Source of the DNA: Albidovulum sp.
GTDB taxonomy: Bacteria > Pseudomonadota > Alphaproteobacteria > Rhodobacterales > Rhodobacteraceae
DNA: 63,261 nt
Direction: 5' to 3'
Assembly (NCBI GenBank): GCA_015491895.1
Contig: WFVA01000006.1
Coordinates: 1 to 63,261, forward strand
Made by a program: the position numbers and the translations under genes. Below are positions 15,980 to 24,140 of this stretch, in pieces; the first letter of the stretch is position 1; every line of letters begins with the position of its first letter. The notes beneath the pieces were generated by a model that searched no databases, was not told where the DNA came from, and saw only the letters and a list, made by a program, of their open reading frames with translations.

Positions 15980-17062
15980 TCAGAATATCATGTTGAACAG
16001 GAAACCGACGAGCAGGATAGCGGTGCCGACAACCCCGACAAAGGTGAGTATCAGCCTGGTTTTGAGCACCTTGCGCAGGATCAGCATTTCCGGCAGCGAA
16101 AGCGCGATCACGCTCATCATGAAGGCGAGCACCGTGCCAAGCGCCGCACCCTTGGCCAGCAGGGCCTCGACAACCGGGATCATGCCGGCTCCATTGGAAT
16201 ACATCGGGATGCCGAGCGCAACAGCGGCGGGAACCGACCACCAGGCATCCTTGCCCATGAGCTGCACCAGGGTTTCCTGAGGCACATAACCATGAATGAA
16301 GGCGCCGAGCGAGATTCCGACAAGGATCCAGATCCAGACCTTGCCCACGATCTCGCGGACCGATTCCAGCCCCTGGCGATAACGATCCACCATGGTGATG
16401 TTTTCATCATGCGCAGCGGGCATGGCCGCGCCGGTATGGATCTCGCGCACCCAGTCCTGAAGCCAGCCCTCCAGATGCAGACGTCCGATCACGATCCCGG
16501 CGAAAATGGCGATCAACAGGCCGAATACGAGATAGATCATCGCCACCTTCCAGCCGACCAGTCCCCAGAGCAGGAACACGGCGACCTCATTTACCATCGG
16601 GGCCGCGATCAGGAATGAAAATGTCACCCCGAGCGGCACGCCGGCGGAAATGAAACCGATGAAGAGCGGAATCGCCGAGCAGGAGCAGAACGGCGTCAGG
16701 ATCCCCAGAAGCGCCGCCATCACATTGCCCACGCCCTCCCGCTTGCCCGAAAGCAGCGCCCGCGTCTTTTCGGGCGAGAAGAAGCTGCGCACCACCCCCA
16801 TCACGAAAACGATGAGCGAGAGCAGCATCAGGATCTTGGGCACGTCGTAGAGGAAGAAGGCCACCGCATCGCCGAGGTGGCTGTCACGCTCGATCGGCAG
16901 AAGCGATGTGAGCCATTCCGAAAGCGCCGGCAACTGCCGGTAAATCAGGAACCAGAGCACCAGCCCGCCAATAACGGCGGTATGCCACAACCAGGCCGGT
17001 TTGTCCGATTTCGGGGCGGGGGCGGCTACGATCTTGCAGCTTTCGCCGGTTGTATCTGTCAT
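15980..17062 (-). CDS. Permease of the ArsP/DUF318 family
   Basis: The 360-residue protein has about eight to ten hydrophobic segments and the family hallmarks: a first FLYDVPKILMLLSLIVFVMGV region, LLGILTPFCSCSAIPLFIGFI with the paired cysteines (~residues 130-150), and SNGAGMIPVVEALLAKGAALGT in the second repeat. ArsP relatives export trivalent organoarsenicals; other members have unproven substrates. The ATG at 17062 overlaps the arsR stop in ATGA, and the mini-thioredoxin follows, so the three genes form one operon under ArsR control. A long central loop (~195-225) holds HDE-rich residues. Substrate assignment to arsenic is inference. Confidence 0.85.
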   Translation of the reverse strand: MTDTTGESCKIVAAPAPKSDKPAWLWHTAVIGGLVLWFLIYRQLPALSEWLTSLLPIERDSHLGDAVAFFLYDVPKILMLLSLIVFVMGVVRSFFSPEKTRALLSGKREGVGNVMAALLGILTPFCSCSAIPLFIGFISAGVPLGVTFSFLIAAPMVNEVAVFLLWGLVGWKVAMIYLVFGLLIAIFAGIVIGRLHLEGWLQDWVREIHTGAAMPAAHDENITMVDRYRQGLESVREIVGKVWIWILVGISLGAFIHGYVPQETLVQLMGKDAWWSVPAAVALGIPMYSNGAGMIPVVEALLAKGAALGTVLAFMMSVIALSLPEMLILRKVLKTRLILTFVGVVGTAILLVGFLFNMIF

Positions 17063-17349
17063 GCTGCTTTCCTTTGTTCCTTTGCCGCCAGTCTGACGGC
17101 TGCTTCCACAAGGGCTTCGATCTCTGCCGGCATGTCGGGATTGCGGCGGTAGCGCACCCATTGCGCATCACGCCGGTCCCTCACCAGCCCGGCCTGTTTC
17201 AGGACCTGCATATGGCGCGACATGCGAGACTGGGTCGCATCAAGCCTTTCCATCAGTTCGCAAACGCAATATTCCCGGCCGTCCCACAGCAAGGTCATCA
17301 CTGCGAGGCGGGTAGGTTCAGCCAGAGCCTGCAAGGTTTCAAGCGCCAT
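17059..17349 (-). CDS. ArsR family metalloregulator
   Basis: This 96-residue winged-helix protein reads MALETLQALAEPTRLAVMTLL at the start, then YCVCELMERLDATQSRMSRHMQVLKQAGLVRDRRDAQWVRYR. The CVC within the recognition-helix-proximal segment matches the ELCVC-like arsenic-sensing motif of classic ArsR proteins, which release DNA upon thiolate binding of As(III)/Sb(III). The start at 17349 gives the standard N-terminus. It is the first gene of the operon; repeated ATATGCG-type motifs between 17363 and 17400 are likely its operators. Confidence 0.92.
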   Translation of the reverse strand: MALETLQALAEPTRLAVMTLLWDGREYCVCELMERLDATQSRMSRHMQVLKQAGLVRDRRDAQWVRYRRNPDMPAEIEALVEAAVRLAAKEQRKAA

Positions 17350-17362
17350 GTTTGAGCCTTTC

Positions 17363-17415
17363 CGCATATGCGTTACACCACATATGCGCCTATGCGCATA
17401 CGCTACCGAGGTCAA
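17363..17415 (-). promoter_or_regulatory. Promoter/operator region of the arsR operon
   Basis: On the minus strand a -35 TTGACC (17415-17410) is followed 17 bases later by TAGGCG (17392-17387) as a weak -10. Three related motifs overlap or follow the -10: TATGCGCATA (17391-17400), CATATGCG (17381-17388) and the palindrome CGCATATGCG (17363-17372). This arrangement fits autorepression by ArsR blocking RNA polymerase. Confidence 0.6.
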
Positions 17416-17425
17416 GAACCCCTGA

Positions 17426-17470
17426 CGAAAAAGCGAGAAAAAGCCGTGCGGCCCGGGCCGCACGGCTTTC
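17426..17470 (-). terminator. Intrinsic terminator of rpmI-rplT
   Basis: A perfect 30-base palindrome (17440-17469; half-site AAAGCCGTGCGGCCC) is followed on the minus strand by T-runs (AAAAA on the plus strand near 17438 and 17428). It lies 24 bases after the rplT stop. The hairpin also separates rplT from the arsR promoter. Confidence 0.85.
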
Positions 17471-17493
17471 CTGTCCCTCGTTGCTGATTGATA

Positions 17494-17856
17494 TCAGGCG
17501 AGTGCGGCTTTTGCCTTTTCGACGATGGCGCCGAAGGCTTCGGGCTCATGCACGGCGAGATCGGCAAGCACCTTGCGATCCACCTCGATACCGGCCTTAG
17601 TGAGACCGTTGATGAAGCGCGAATAGGTCAGCTCCGCATCACGCTCGCGCACGGCCGCATTGATGCGCTGGATCCAAAGCGCGCGGAAATTGCGCTTGCG
17701 CTGCTTGCGATCGCGGGTGGCATACTGGTTGGCCTTGTCCACAGCCTGCTTGGCGGTGCGGAAGGTATTCTTGCGCCGGCCGTAGTAGCCCTTGGCTGCC
17801 TTGATGATCTTCTTGTGACGGGCGTGGGTGACTTTCCCGGATGTAACACGTGCCAT
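17494..17856 (-). CDS. rplT: 50S ribosomal protein L20
   Basis: This 120-residue basic protein matches L20 throughout: [19 protein letters not shown], the [24 protein letters not shown] segment, [17 protein letters not shown] and the C-terminal globular domain ending [13 protein letters not shown]20 is an early assembly protein of the 50S subunit binding 23S rRNA. It follows rpmI by 20 bases and ends at a strong terminator. In many bacteria L20 represses infC-rpmI-rplT translation; infC is not adjacent here. Confidence 0.98.
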   Translation of the reverse strand: MARVTSGKVTHARHKKIIKAAKGYYGRRKNTFRTAKQAVDKANQYATRDRKQRKRNFRALWIQRINAAVRERDAELTYSRFINGLTKAGIEVDRKVLADLAVHEPEAFGAIVEKAKAALA

Positions 17857-17876
17857 GATCTTTTCTCCTCGGTCCC

Positions 17877-18077
17877 TCAGTCGCCGTAGGGCATCATTTT
17901 CTTGATGATCTTCTCGTCAGGCTTCGAGAGCACCGTGGTGCCGCGAGCCTTGCGGATGAACTTGTTGGAGCGTTTGATCATGCCGTGGCGCTTGCCGGCC
18001 TGGCCAGCCTTCACGCGGCCCGAGGCCGTGATCTTGAACCGCTTCTTGCAGCTCGATTTCGTCTTCATCTTGGGCAT
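17877..18077 (-). CDS. rpmI: 50S ribosomal protein L35
   Basis: The 66-residue protein begins [20 protein letters not shown] and contains [20 protein letters not shown], the L35 signature; it ends KKMMPYGD. The start at 18077 is the conserved MPKMKTK; a frame extension to 18140 is not supported. GAAGAGGAGACGG lies upstream as ribosome-binding site. First gene of the rpmI-rplT operon, with a good promoter about 70 bases upstream. Confidence 0.98.
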   Translation of the reverse strand: MPKMKTKSSCKKRFKITASGRVKAGQAGKRHGMIKRSNKFIRKARGTTVLSKPDEKIIKKMMPYGD

Positions 18078-18154
18078 TTCCGTCTCCTCTTCTTCGAGCG
18101 GTAGTGAAGCGCGACTCGGCATGCCTCCCGGGCCGGCCACGCTGTGGAGTGGGC

Positions 18155-18183
18155 TCTATAAGGCGCACGTAGCGCTCTGGCAA
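18155..18183 (-). promoter_or_regulatory. Promoter of rpmI-rplT
   Basis: On the minus strand TTGCCA (18183-18178), 17 bases, then TATAGA (18160-18155). Both hexamers are close to consensus with ideal spacing, giving a leader of about 70 bases before rpmI. Confidence 0.6.
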
Positions 18184-18203
18184 GGCGAAATCGCGCCTGC
18201 CCG

Positions 18204-18428
18204 CTATCTCACATATCGATTCCAGACATTGCGCATGGCATCAGGCAGATCCTCGATACCATAGCCGCCGGGATGCCTTGATGCCGCAAGAGCGATCAGC
18301 CCTCCGCCGATCATCACGAGGATTGCGGCGCTGCGCGGCGAACGCCCCTCCGAAAACGCGCCCACAAGGGCGGGGAAAGCCAGAATTGCCACAAAGAAAC
18401 CGACAACAAAGAAAAGATCCGCATCCAT
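18204..18428 (-). CDS. Small two-helix membrane protein, conserved-looking
   Basis: This is a 74-residue protein with two hydrophobic segments (FFVVGFFVAILAFPALVGAF, residues ~6-25, and AAILVMIGGGLIALAA, ~34-49) separated by a short SEGRSPRS loop, and a polar C-terminus ending DLPDAMRNVWNRYVR. Codon use resembles the surrounding genes. It lies between pyk and the rpmI promoter on the same strand. I cannot assign a function; it is probably an inner-membrane protein with its C-terminus in the cytoplasm or periplasm, depending on topology. Confidence 0.7.
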   Translation of the reverse strand: MDADLFFVVGFFVAILAFPALVGAFSEGRSPRSAAILVMIGGGLIALAASRHPGGYGIEDLPDAMRNVWNRYVR

Positions 18429-18461
18429 TCACCACATCCCGTACACACAGTATCTCAGGCA

Positions 18462-19907
18462 TTATTCTGGATCGGAACTGAAAATCAACCTTTCATCGCA
18501 GGGCGCAACCCTGAGGATATTCGTGGTGCCCGGAATGTTGAAAGGCACCCCGGCGGTAACCACGATCTGATCGCGCTCGCCTGCGAGCCCGCTCTCGCGC
18601 GCCGCGCGCGCTGCAGCCACGACCGCCATCTTGAAGCGCTCCACCTCACCGGACTGGACGCAATTCACCCCCCAGCTCAGGCATAGCCTGCGCGCGGTAT
18701 CGATCAGCGGCGTAAGCGCAATGATCGGCACGCTTGGGCGCTCGCGCGCCGCACGAAGGGCGGTGGTGCCGGATTGGGTGAAGCAGCAGATCACCTTGAT
18801 ATCGGTGGTTTCCGCGATCTCTCGGGCAGCAGAGACGATCCCGTCGGCCACGGATTTGCGATCGATCTTGCGCGCGGCCTCGATGATCTCGCGATAATTC
18901 GGATCGCTCTCGACCTCGATCGCCACGTTGTTCATGGTGCGCACGGCCTCCACAGGGTATTTCCCGGCGGCCGATTCCGCGCTCAGCATCACCGCATCCG
19001 TGCCCTCGTAGATGGCGGTGGCCACATCCGAAACCTCGGCACGGGTCGGCACCGGGCTCTCGATCATGCTTTCAAGCATCTGGGTGGCCACGATCACCGG
19101 CTTGCCGGCGCTGCGGCAGGCCCGCACAAGGCGCTTCTGGATCGGCGGCACGCTTTCCACCGGCAGTTCCACCCCGAGATCGCCACGGGCAACCATGATA
19201 CCGTCCGATACCTTCAGGATATCATCAAAGGCCATCACGGCCGCAGGCTTCTCGATCTTGGAAAGGATCGCCGCGCGGCCGCGTGCAAGATCGCGCGCCT
19301 CTTCCACATCCTTCGGCCGCTGCACGAAGGAAAGCGCGAGCCAGTCCACCCCGAGATCACAGGCGAATTCCAGATCCTCGCGGTCCTTCTCGCTGAGCGC
19401 GGCAAGCGGCAGCACCACATCGGGCACATTCACCCCCTTGCGGTCCGAAATCGTGCCCCCGACCTCGACGATCGCCCGTGCCGACTGCTTGTCGCACTCC
19501 TCGACCCTCAGGCGGATCTTGCCGTCATTGACAAGAAGATGCGCTCCGGGCTCAAGCACCTGGAAAATCTCGGGATGCGGCAGTTGCACCCGCGTTTCGT
19601 CACCCGGGGCGGGATCGAGATCGAAGCGGAAGGCCTGGCCCTCCGCAAGCTCCACGGGCCCGGTGCCGAACACACCCACCCTGAGCTTGGGCCCCTGAAG
19701 ATCGGCCAGCACGCCGATCGGGCGCCCGGTTTCCTTCTCGATCCGGCGGATGATCTCGTAACGCGCGGCCTGCTCTTCATGGCTTCCGTGGCTCATGTTG
19801 AGCCGGAAAACATCCGCCCCCGCCTCGAACAGCGCGCGGATCATCTCGTAATCGCTCGATGCCGGGCCAAGCGTGGCCACGATCTTCACATTGCGAAGGC
19901 GCTTCAT
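18462..19907 (-). CDS. pyk: Pyruvate kinase
   Basis: The 481-residue enzyme begins MKRLRNVKIVATLGPASSDYEMI and shows the NMSHGSHEEQ substrate loop, the B domain, the active-site signature IEKPAAVMAFDDI with its Lys (~residue 220), MVARGDLGVELP, and a C-terminal allosteric-type domain. It makes ATP and pyruvate from phosphoenolpyruvate and ADP. The open frame reaches 20651, but the true start at 19907 has a GAGGCAGG site directly upstream. It is divergent from the N-formylglutamate amidohydrolase gene. Confidence 0.97.
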   Translation of the reverse strand: MKRLRNVKIVATLGPASSDYEMIRALFEAGADVFRLNMSHGSHEEQAARYEIIRRIEKETGRPIGVLADLQGPKLRVGVFGTGPVELAEGQAFRFDLDPAPGDETRVQLPHPEIFQVLEPGAHLLVNDGKIRLRVEECDKQSARAIVEVGGTISDRKGVNVPDVVLPLAALSEKDREDLEFACDLGVDWLALSFVQRPKDVEEARDLARGRAAILSKIEKPAAVMAFDDILKVSDGIMVARGDLGVELPVESVPPIQKRLVRACRSAGKPVIVATQMLESMIESPVPTRAEVSDVATAIYEGTDAVMLSAESAAGKYPVEAVRTMNNVAIEVESDPNYREIIEAARKIDRKSVADGIVSAAREIAETTDIKVICCFTQSGTTALRAARERPSVPIIALTPLIDTARRLCLSWGVNCVQSGEVERFKMAVVAAARAARESGLAGERDQIVVTAGVPFNIPGTTNILRVAPCDERLIFSSDPE

Positions 19908-20045
19908 CCTGCCTCGTTCCTCATCTTGTTGTTCAACTCCGCCTTGCGGCTCGTAGCCGAATGCCCCAAATAGCATGCGACAACAACTGGCGCTTTGCCG
20001 CGCCTGAGCCTGTGGATTGCCACAACAGCAATAAGTAAAACGGTC

Positions 20046-20786
20046 ATGACATACCACCCCTATCACATTTTCGGCGAGGATCGCCCGGCGCGCTGGCTCA
20101 TCACCTGCGATCACGCCACCAATTTCGTGCCCGATTTCGTCAACGGCGGAGATCTGGGCCTCCCTTCGGAAGACATGGAGCGCCACATCGCCTATGATGT
20201 GGGCGCGGCCGGGGTGAGCCTGGCGCTTGGCGAGCTTCTCGATGCGCCGGTGATCCTCTCCAATTTTTCCCGCCTCGTGATCGATCCGAACCGTGGCGAG
20301 GATGATCCCACACTCCTGATGAAGATCTACGATGGCTCGATCATCCCCGCCAATCGCCTTGCCGGGCCGGAGGAGCTGGAGAAGCGCCTCACCCGCTGCT
20401 ACCGCCCCTATCACGAGGCGCTCGCCCGCCTCGCCGCACGGCGCGATGATACGATCTACGTGGCCGTTCACAGCTTCACGCCGCGCCTCAACGGCCACGG
20501 CATCCGCCCCTGGCACATCGGCATCCTGCACGCAGACGACACCCGCCTCGCCGCGCCACTGCTGGCGCGCCTGCGCGAAGAACCCGATCTCTGCGTCGGC
20601 GAAAACGAGCCCTACGGCGGCCACCTCCCGGGCGACAGCGTGGATCGCCACGCCCTGCAGAAAGGCCGCCCCAATGCGCTGATCGAGCTCAGAAACGATC
20701 TGATCCGCACCGAAGAGCAGCAGAAGGAATGGGCCGAACGCCTGGCCCCCATCCTCACCGAAGTGCTGGAAAGCACCGGCATCTGA
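20046..20786 (+). CDS. N-formylglutamate amidohydrolase family protein
   Basis: This 246-residue protein reads MTYHPYHIFGEDRPARWLITCDHATNFVP, with the conserved CDHA(T/S)N near the start. It continues with HIAYDVGAAGVSLALGELLDAPVILSNFSRLVIDPNRG, VAVHSFTPRLNG and the ENEPYGG motif. These fit the FGase superfamily (zinc-type amidohydrolases of the HutG type); here it belongs to the shorter subgroup whose substrate is not established and is not with hut genes. It is followed by a DUF1244 gene 14 bases downstream, likely an operon. The start at 20046 is chosen over 19995 because the family begins near this Met. Confidence 0.85.
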   Translation: MTYHPYHIFGEDRPARWLITCDHATNFVPDFVNGGDLGLPSEDMERHIAYDVGAAGVSLALGELLDAPVILSNFSRLVIDPNRGEDDPTLLMKIYDGSIIPANRLAGPEELEKRLTRCYRPYHEALARLAARRDDTIYVAVHSFTPRLNGHGIRPWHIGILHADDTRLAAPLLARLREEPDLCVGENEPYGGHLPGDSVDRHALQKGRPNALIELRNDLIRTEEQQKEWAERLAPILTEVLESTGI

Positions 20787-20800
20787 AGAAAGGAAACAAG

Positions 20801-21118
20801 ATGGACGAACAGACCCGCATCGAGATCGAGGCCGCCGCCTTCCGCCGGCTCAGAAAGCACCTGATGGAAGATCGCCTCGATGTGCAGAACATCGACATGA
20901 TGAACCTCGCCGGCTTCTGCCGCAACTGCCTTTCGCGCTGGTATCAGGAGGCGGCAGCCGAACGCGGCATCGAGCTTACGAAAGCCGAGGCCCGCGAAAT
21001 CTACTACGGCATGCCCTACGACGAATGGAAAGCGAAATACCAGAAGGAAGCCAGCCCCGAGAAGCAGGAAGCCTTCCGGAAGGCCTTTGCTGAGAATGTC
21101 GGCAAGGAAGAGGGCTGA
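20801..21118 (+). CDS. DUF1244 domain-containing protein
   Basis: The 105-residue protein matches DUF1244: EAAAFRRLRKHLMEDRLDVQNIDMMNLAGFCRNCLSRWY, with the paired cysteines in FCRNCLSRW (~residues 45-53), and EAREIYYGMPYDEWKAKYQ. The family is small, alpha-helical and widespread in Proteobacteria without known function. AAAGGAAACAAG precedes the ATG. It follows the N-formylglutamate amidohydrolase gene closely. The first 12 residues beyond MDEQTRIEIEA are typical, so the start is secure. Confidence 0.9.
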   Translation: MDEQTRIEIEAAAFRRLRKHLMEDRLDVQNIDMMNLAGFCRNCLSRWYQEAAAERGIELTKAEAREIYYGMPYDEWKAKYQKEASPEKQEAFRKAFAENVGKEEG

Positions 21119-21136
21119 AGCCGCGCCGGCAGAAAT

Positions 21137-22000
21137 TCAGACCGCCGCCTTCCGGCTTTCCTCCAGATAGATCTCGCGCAGCCGCTTCGCCACAGGCCCG
21201 GGCTTGCCGTTTCCAAGCTGCACGCCATCTATTTCCACCACTGGCATCACGAAGGTGCTGGCCGAGGTGATGAAGGCCTCGTCTGCGCTCTGTGCCTCCT
21301 TGATGGTGAAGGGGCGCTCCTCCACCTCCATCTGCGCCTCGCGGGCAAAGCGCAGCACGGCGGCACGGGTGATGCCGTGCAGGATGTCATTCGAAAGCTC
21401 CCGGGTGATGATCTTGCCGCCCTTCACGATATAGGCATTGTTGGAGGTGCCCTCCGTCACCTTGCCATTCTCCACCAGCCAGGCATCATCCGCACCCGCC
21501 GCCTTGGCCATCATCTTGCCCATCGAGGGATAAAGCAGCTGGACCGTCTTGATATCGCGCCGGTGCCAGCGAAGATCGGGAATGGAGATGACCTTGATGC
21601 CCATCCGTGCTACCGGGCTTTCGGCAAGGCCGGGCTTGTTCTGGGTGAAAAGCACGATCGTGGGCGGGGTTTCGGCCGGATCGGGAAACACGAAATCGCG
21701 ATCCGCGGGAGCTCCCCGGGTGATCTGGAGATAGACCAGCCCTTCCTCGATCCCGTTCTTCGCCACCAGCTCCCGGTGGATCTCCAGAAGCTCATCCATG
21801 CTGACGGGGCTTTGCATGCCGAGCTCATCGAGCGATCGCTGGAGCCGCTTCGCATGGCCCTCGAAATCGATCAGCCTGCCATCCAGAACGCTTGTTACCT
21901 CATAGACGCCATCCGCCATCAGGAAGCCGCGATCGAAGATGGAGATCTTCGCCTCTTCCTCGGCCATGTATTCGCCATTCACGTAAACGGTTCTGCTCAT
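21137..22000 (-). CDS. dat: D-amino acid transaminase (fold type IV PLP enzyme)
   Basis: The protein has 287 residues. Family motifs: YVNGEYMAEEEAKISIFDRGFLMADGVYEV at the start, LVYLQITRGAPADRDFVFP, the PLP lysine region DLRWHRRDIKTVQLL (Lys ~residue 144), and EGTSNNAYIV. The YLQxTRGxAxR pattern is typical of D-amino acid transaminases rather than branched-chain ones. These enzymes interconvert D-alanine/2-oxoglutarate and D-glutamate/pyruvate. It follows the dgcA-like gene by 10 bases with AGGAGA upstream, so it belongs to a D-glutamate-type operon, which supports the D-amino acid assignment. Confidence 0.88.
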   Translation of the reverse strand: MSRTVYVNGEYMAEEEAKISIFDRGFLMADGVYEVTSVLDGRLIDFEGHAKRLQRSLDELGMQSPVSMDELLEIHRELVAKNGIEEGLVYLQITRGAPADRDFVFPDPAETPPTIVLFTQNKPGLAESPVARMGIKVISIPDLRWHRRDIKTVQLLYPSMGKMMAKAAGADDAWLVENGKVTEGTSNNAYIVKGGKIITRELSNDILHGITRAAVLRFAREAQMEVEERPFTIKEAQSADEAFITSASTFVMPVVEIDGVQLGNGKPGPVAKRLREIYLEESRKAAV

Positions 22001-22010
22001 CCGGTCTCTC

Positions 22011-22976
22011 CTAGCCCCAAAGCCGCGCAGCTGGCGGATGCACGCCGGCATCATCATATCTCAGGGGCTCTTCGCGATCCTCCGCCAGAAGAAGCGGCCC
22101 GTCGAGATCAGTATAGGCAGCGCCCTGCGCGATCAAGGTGGCTGGCGCCATCGCAAGCGAAGAGCCGACCATGCAACCCACCATGATGCCGAAACCCGCC
22201 GCTTCCGCCGCGCGCCTCAGCGCGATCGCTTCCGTCAGCCCGCCCGTCTTGTCGAGCTTGATGTTGACGAGATCATACTTGCCGGAAAGCCCCGCAAGGC
22301 TCGCGCGGTCATGGCAGGATTCATCCGCGCAGACGGGCACAGGGCGCTCAAGCCCCCGCAGGGCGTCATCCGCACCCGCCGGAAGCGGCTGCTCCACCAT
22401 CCGCACCCCGAGGCGCGCCAGATGCGGGGCAAGATCGGCATAGATCTCCGCGCTCCAGCCCTCATTGGCATCCACGATGATCGCCGAATCCGGCGCCCCG
22501 GCCCGCACCGCTTCGAGGCGGGGCATGTCATCCGCCGTGCCGAGCTTGATCTTCAGCAGCGGGCGATGGGCATTGCGCGCCGCCTGCTCGCGCATGGCCT
22601 CCGGCGTATCCAGCGAAAGCGTGAAAGCCGTGATCACCGGGCCGGGTTCGGGCAGGCCGGCCAGTTCCCACACCCGCCGCCCGGCGCGTTTCGCCTCCAG
22701 ATCCCACAGCGCGCAATCCACGGCATTGCGCGCCGCTCCCGGCGGCAGCGCCTCCTGCAGCTCTTCGCGCGTGATCCCCCCGGGCAAACCCGAAATCGCC
22801 GCCTCCACGCTCTCCAGCGTTTCGCCATAGCGCGCATAGGGCACGCATTCGCCCCACCCCTCATGCCCGCCATCGCGCAGCCGCACCGTCAGCACCCGCG
22901 CCTCGCTGCGGCTGCCGCGCGAGATGGTGAACACCCGCGCCAGACGAAACACGTCACGCCTTACCGAAATCTCCAT
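22011..22976 (-). CDS. dgcA: N-acetyl-D-glutamate racemase DgcA-like / dipeptide epimerase (enolase superfamily)
   Basis: This 321-residue mandelate-racemase-type enzyme has both catalytic lysine sites, LLKIKLG (~residue 148-150) and NIKLDKTGG (~245). The metal ligands are in VDANEGW, EQPL and CADES. That set fits Ala-Glu dipeptide epimerases and DgcA. The gene next door encodes a DUF1611 protein (DgcN). In marine bacteria the DgcN-DgcA pair converts D-Glu to N-acetyl-D-Glu and then N-acetyl-L-Glu, so DgcA is the favoured reading here. The start at 22976 (MEISVRRDVFRLARVF) follows a copy of the dispersed repeat; the frame continues upstream through the repeat but is not coding. Confidence 0.8.
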   Translation of the reverse strand: MEISVRRDVFRLARVFTISRGSRSEARVLTVRLRDGGHEGWGECVPYARYGETLESVEAAISGLPGGITREELQEALPPGAARNAVDCALWDLEAKRAGRRVWELAGLPEPGPVITAFTLSLDTPEAMREQAARNAHRPLLKIKLGTADDMPRLEAVRAGAPDSAIIVDANEGWSAEIYADLAPHLARLGVRMVEQPLPAGADDALRGLERPVPVCADESCHDRASLAGLSGKYDLVNIKLDKTGGLTEAIALRRAAEAAGFGIMVGCMVGSSLAMAPATLIAQGAAYTDLDGPLLLAEDREEPLRYDDAGVHPPAARLWG

Positions 22977-22985
22977 GCCATGCAC

Positions 22986-23025
22986 CTCATCACTGGTCGG
23001 CAAATATCCCCGCCGGAGGCATCCG
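22986..23025 (-). repeat. Dispersed intergenic repeat, copy 2
   Basis: Inverted copy of the element also at 5300 and 26995: GCCTCCGGCGGGGATATTTG, three bases, GACCAGTGAT on the minus strand. It fills the 73-base space between the dgcN and dgcA genes, in sense with both, ten bases before the dgcA start. Confidence 0.85.
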
Positions 23026-23049
23026 GCAGCAGCCACGTTCTCGATGGTC

Positions 23050-24057
23050 TCAGATCGCGAGCAGCGCGTCCACCAGCCGCCCTGCCCCCTGCCGGAAGGG
23101 ATCGACAGCCGGCAGCCCCATACGCCTTTCCACCTCTCCAAGATAAGCGAGCGCCTCATCCTCGCCCATGTGCTGGGTATTCACCGAAATGCCCGCCACG
23201 GCGCAATCGGGATTGGCCACCCGGGCAATCGGCAGCGCCAGATCGCGCAGCGCCTCGAGAGAGGGCAGAGCGTAATCGGGCAGCCCGCGCATATGGGTGC
23301 GGGTCGGCTCGTGGCACAGGATCAGCGCATCGGGCTGTCCGCCATGGATGAGCGCCATCGTCACCCCGGAATAGGAAAGGTGAAAGAGGCTTCCCTGCCC
23401 CTCGATGTGATCCCAGTGATCGGGGTCGCTATCAGGCGTCAGCTGTTCCACGGCCCCGGCCATGAAATCGGCCACCACCGCATCGAGCGGCACGCCGGAA
23501 CCTGTGATCAGGATCCCCGTCTGCCCGGTGGCGCGGAAGCTGGATTTCAGCCCCCGCCGCTTCATCTCGCGATCCATCGCCAGGGCCGTGTACATCTTGC
23601 CCACCGAGCAATCCGTGCCCAGCGCCAGGCACCGCCGGCCGCTGCGCTTCCTGCCATTGGCGATCGGATAATCCTCTTCGGGCACGCGCACGTCATGCAG
23701 CTGCACGCCTGCTTCCCTCGCCGCAGCAACGAGATCGGGCTCGTCGCGCAGGAGATTGTGCAGGCCGCTCGCGATGTCATACCCCAGGGCGATCGCCTCG
23801 CGCATCACGCCTTTCCAGGCCTGCGAGATCACGCCGCCGCGATTGGCAACGCCGATCACCAGGGTCTGCGCCCCGGCCCTGCGGCCTTCGGCAAGGCTCA
23901 TGTCCGGCAGGCCCACATCGGCGCCGCAGCCATCCATCCGGTATTGACCAACCACATTTTCCGGCCGCCAGTCACGAATGCCCTGGGCAACCTTTGCCGC
24001 CAGCTGATCCGGCGCATCCCCCAGAAAGAGCAGATAAGGCCTCTTGATCTCCGACAT
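23050..24057 (-). CDS. dgcN: DUF1611 family N-acetyltransferase DgcN-like
   Basis: The 335-residue protein has the DUF1611 two-domain form. The N-domain contains RPYLLFLGDAPDQLAAKVAQGI and VIGVANRGGVISQAW. The C-domain carries a P-loop-like ALGTDCSVGKMYTALAMDREM (~residues 192-212), TGQTGILITGSGVPLDAVVADF and LCHEPTRTHMRGL. DgcN of marine bacteria acetylates D-glutamate ahead of the DgcA racemase; the adjacent dgcA-like gene makes that the likely role. Start: ATG at 24057 with a GGGGGGTG stretch upstream, or GTG six bases earlier. It is first in the operon and divergent from mcl1. Confidence 0.85.
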   Translation of the reverse strand: MSEIKRPYLLFLGDAPDQLAAKVAQGIRDWRPENVVGQYRMDGCGADVGLPDMSLAEGRRAGAQTLVIGVANRGGVISQAWKGVMREAIALGYDIASGLHNLLRDEPDLVAAAREAGVQLHDVRVPEEDYPIANGRKRSGRRCLALGTDCSVGKMYTALAMDREMKRRGLKSSFRATGQTGILITGSGVPLDAVVADFMAGAVEQLTPDSDPDHWDHIEGQGSLFHLSYSGVTMALIHGGQPDALILCHEPTRTHMRGLPDYALPSLEALRDLALPIARVANPDCAVAGISVNTQHMGEDEALAYLGEVERRMGLPAVDPFRQGAGRLVDALLAI

Positions 24058-24140
24058 CTTCACCCCCCTTTTTTCAGAGGCCAGAATGAGGCATGTCAGA
24101 TGCGAAATCCTTTCATTCTTTGCGCAGGAAAGAAAAATAT

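Noticed and set aside
19908-20651. Upstream extension of the pyk frame
   Set aside because: It is antisense to the N-formylglutamate amidohydrolase gene, and the standard pyruvate kinase N-terminus with a good ribosome-binding site begins at 19907.
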